Source: an uncultured Clostridia bacterium (GTDB lineage: Bacteria > Bacillota > Clostridia > Oscillospirales > Ruminococcaceae). From it: a stretch of DNA of 7,932 nucleotides. The position numbers and the translations under genes are program-made. Of this stretch, positions 6,633 through 7,932 are shown piece after piece; within the stretch, counting starts at the first letter, position 1; each line of letters starts with the position of its first letter. Location: assembly GCA_945835425.1 (NCBI GenBank), contig CAMAJC010000072.1, positions 1 to 7,932 of the forward strand, given 5' to 3'. The notes beneath the pieces were generated by a model. That model was not told the origin of the DNA and searched no databases. It was given only the letters and a program-made list of their open reading frames with translations.

Positions 6633-6924
6633 TGGAGATTACGGTCGCTTTTGAAAAGAAGCTTCGTTGTCCTGCGGACAACTAAAACTTTCTTGTCCGC
6701 CGCGGCCGTGGATACACGCACCAGCCTTGGCGAGACTGCTCGTCAAGCTCGCAGTCTTCGGAACATGCTGTCACGCTCGAATTTCATATCTACCCGGCGC
6801 GTTCACACAGTCTATGTTTTTTACGGACGAGCGGATGGCGTAGCCGGATGCGACTCGATGTCCTGCGGACATCACGCGAACAAGAAAGTTTCGCCGGCCT
6901 TTTCAAAGGCCGACCGTAACTCCA
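6633..6924. mobile_element. MITE-like non-coding element with nested inverted repeats
   Basis: The 325-bp gap between carA and dapF is almost filled by a palindromic element. Outer imperfect terminal inverted repeats of about 26 bp (6633-6658 and 6899-6924) begin TGGAG and end GAAAAG on the left arm. Inner repeats AAACTTTCTTGTCCGC (6685-6700) and GCGAACAAGAAAGTTT (6876-6891) match at 15 of 16 positions. Between and within them are local hairpins: GTTGTCC-TGC-GGACAAC (6666-6682), AGACTGC/GCAGTCT (6733-6757), GATGTCC-TGC-GGACATC (6857-6873) and CGGCCTTT/AAAGGCCG (6895-6912). The two TGTCC-TGC-GGACA hairpins are near copies in mirrored places. No transposase or credible coding frame is present, and no clear target-site duplication is seen. 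It may be a small non-autonomous transposable element or a structured intergenic RNA. It would be transcribed with the carA-dapF region. Confidence 0.65.
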
Positions 6925-6943
6925 AAAAAGGATAGGGATTGAA

Positions 6944-7801
6944 ATGAAAATTGATTTTACGAAAATGCATGGGTGCGGCAACGACTATATTTATGTCGAT
7001 ATGTTCAAGACCCCGGCGTTTGACTTTGAAAAGGCGGCGATTGCCCTTTCGGACCGGCATTTCGGCATCGGCGGGGACGGCATCATTCTGGTGTGCCCGT
7101 CCGACAAGGCCGACGCCAAAATGCGCATCTTCAATGCGGACGGCAGCGAAGGGATGATGTGCGGCAACGGCATCCGCTGCGTCGGCAAGTATGTCTATGA
7201 CTCCGGGATTGCCCGGAAAGACGTGCTGACGATCGATTCCCTCAGCGGGGTCAAGACCCTGCATATGACCATAGAAAACGGCAAGGCGGCGGCAGCGCGG
7301 GTCGATATGGGCCCTGCGATCCTGGAGCCTGCCCGGATCCCGGTGAACCTGCCGGGAGAACGGGCGGTTGCCGTACCGGTAGAGGTAGCCGGAAAAGAAT
7401 ATAAAATCACCTGCGTTTCCATGGGCAACCCCCATGCAGTCATTTTTATCGACCATGACCCGATGGAGCTGGATCTTCCGAAGATCGGCCCCGATTTTGA
7501 GCACCATCCGCTGTTTCCCCAGCGGGTCAATACCGAGTTCGTCCGCGTGCTTGACGACCATACCCTGCAGATGCGGGTATGGGAGCGCGGCAGCGGCGAA
7601 ACCTGGGCCTGCGGCACCGGCACCTGTGCCAGCGCTGTGGCGGCGGTCCTCAACGGGTACTGCAAAAAGGGCGAGGATATCCTCGTGCATCTGCGCGGCG
7701 GCGATCTGACCATCCGCTATACGGATGAAACGGTCTATATGACCGGTCCCGCAACGACAGCCTTTACCGGCAGCGTCGAGCTGGCTGACTACGGACTGTA
7801 A
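6944..7801 (+). CDS. dapF: Diaminopimelate epimerase
   Basis: 285-aa cytoplasmic enzyme that interconverts LL- and meso-2,6-diaminopimelate without a cofactor, supplying peptidoglycan cross-links and lysine. The two catalytic cysteines of the family are present: C73 in NADGSEGMMCGNGIRC and C223 in GSGETWACGTGTCAS, each in one of the two mirrored domains. The N-terminus (KMHGCGNDYIYVD) and total length are typical. AAGGA lies 12 nt upstream of the ATG and AGGG closer, within the 20-nt gap that separates it from the right end of the inverted-repeat element, so the element now forms most of its upstream region. It has no direct functional link with the glutamine amidotransferases around it. Confidence 0.96.
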   Translation: MKIDFTKMHGCGNDYIYVDMFKTPAFDFEKAAIALSDRHFGIGGDGIILVCPSDKADAKMRIFNADGSEGMMCGNGIRCVGKYVYDSGIARKDVLTIDSLSGVKTLHMTIENGKAAAARVDMGPAILEPARIPVNLPGERAVAVPVEVAGKEYKITCVSMGNPHAVIFIDHDPMELDLPKIGPDFEHHPLFPQRVNTEFVRVLDDHTLQMRVWERGSGETWACGTGTCASAVAAVLNGYCKKGEDILVHLRGGDLTIRYTDETVYMTGPATTAFTGSVELADYGL

Positions 7802-7852
7802 AACCATGGGCATAAAGGCTTGCCCCAGCCTTATATATAAAGAGAAAAATAT

Positions 7853-7893
7853 AGAGGAGGAATTCCCCGCCAGCGGGGGTATCGGCAGGGGAA
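7853..7893 (+). promoter_or_regulatory. pyrG leader: displaced Shine-Dalgarno and alternative hairpins
   Basis: A strong AGGAGG (7855-7860) lies 40 nt before the pyrG ATG, too far for direct use. Between them TTCCCCGCC (7863-7871) can pair with GGC-A-GGGGAA (7884-7893), nine pairs with one bulged A. Folding this stem would bring AGGAGG to an effective 9 nt from the ATG. The same CCCC (7865-7868) can instead pair with GGGG at 7875-7879, freeing a weaker AGGGG site at 7887-7891 that is 9 nt from the ATG. Upstream, AAGGCT/AGCCTT at 7815-7832 makes a 6-bp hairpin without a T tract, after dapF. Confidence 0.45.
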
Positions 7894-7900
7894 AAACAAT

Positions 7901-7932
7901 ATGGCAAAATACATTTTCGTGACCGGCGGCGT
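7901..7932 (+). CDS. pyrG: CTP synthase, N-terminal fragment (cut by window edge)
   Basis: Only the first 10 full codons are present, MAKYIFVTGG plus the first two bases of the next. They match the highly conserved CTP synthase start, M-x-KYIFVTGGVVSSLGKG. The enzyme aminates UTP to CTP using glutamine or ammonia and ATP, and is again a class I glutamine amidotransferase. The frame is open to the window end. The call rests on a short but very characteristic segment, and the rest of the gene lies outside the window. Confidence 0.85.
   Translation, partial: MAKYIFVTGG

Noticed and set aside
5537..6721. 394-codon open frame on the minus strand opposite carA
   Set aside because: It is a by-product of GC-rich codon use in carA, with no recognisable domain, and it runs into the inverted-repeat element.
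6468..6935. 155-codon open frame on the plus strand crossing the carA end and the inverted-repeat element
   Set aside because: It starts inside carA in another frame and its sequence is Ser/Arg/Thr-rich without motif; most of it is palindromic non-coding DNA.
1..7932. CRISPR arrays, tRNA or rRNA genes, transposase genes, phage or toxin-antitoxin modules
   Set aside because: No regularly spaced direct repeats, no cloverleaf or rRNA-like sequence, and no such protein motif was seen on either strand.

Overview
The window looks like chromosomal DNA from a GC-rich member of the Clostridia (Firmicutes), probably a gut Oscillospiraceae/Ruminococcaceae-type organism. The grounds are AGGAGG-type ribosome binding sites, a short GSI-alpha-type glutamine synthetase homolog without an obvious adenylylation segment, an ANTAR-domain regulator next to it, a PurF with a propeptide and Fe-S cysteines, and pyrG/dapF of Gram-positive type. 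Taxonomy below phylum is inference.

Layout. Positions 1-115 hold a short inverted repeat and a bidirectional Rho-independent terminator. A membrane-anchored phospholipase D/cardiolipin synthase-like gene lies on the minus strand (116-1570). A regulatory stretch of about 450 bp (1571-2019) separates it from a rightward series. That stretch contains a row of TTAC repeats, a near-consensus promoter that runs straight into an intrinsic terminator, a second promoter with an extended -10, and a leader hairpin. The rightward genes are a divergent glutamine synthetase homolog (2020-3315), a pseudo-receiver/ANTAR RNA-binding antiterminator (3355-3930), purF (4031-5482), carA (5546-6619), a non-coding 292-bp element with terminal inverted repeats (6633-6924), dapF (6944-7801) and the first codons of pyrG (7901 to the edge).

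How the genes fit together. PurF, CarA and PyrG are all glutamine amidotransferases that feed purine, carbamoyl-phosphate (pyrimidine/arginine) and CTP synthesis. A GS homolog and an ANTAR regulator head the series, so the region reads as a nitrogen/glutamine-allocation cluster. carB, the usual partner directly after carA, is absent, and the inverted-repeat element sits where it would be expected.

The two strongest points for a second look are these. First, the GS homolog keeps its metal ligands but, by hand alignment, has lost the residues at the ammonium and glutamate/phosphate positions, so it may not be an ordinary glutamine synthetase. Second, its leader has a promoter-terminator arrangement and lies beside an ANTAR protein whose receiver domain has lost its phospho-acceptor aspartate.
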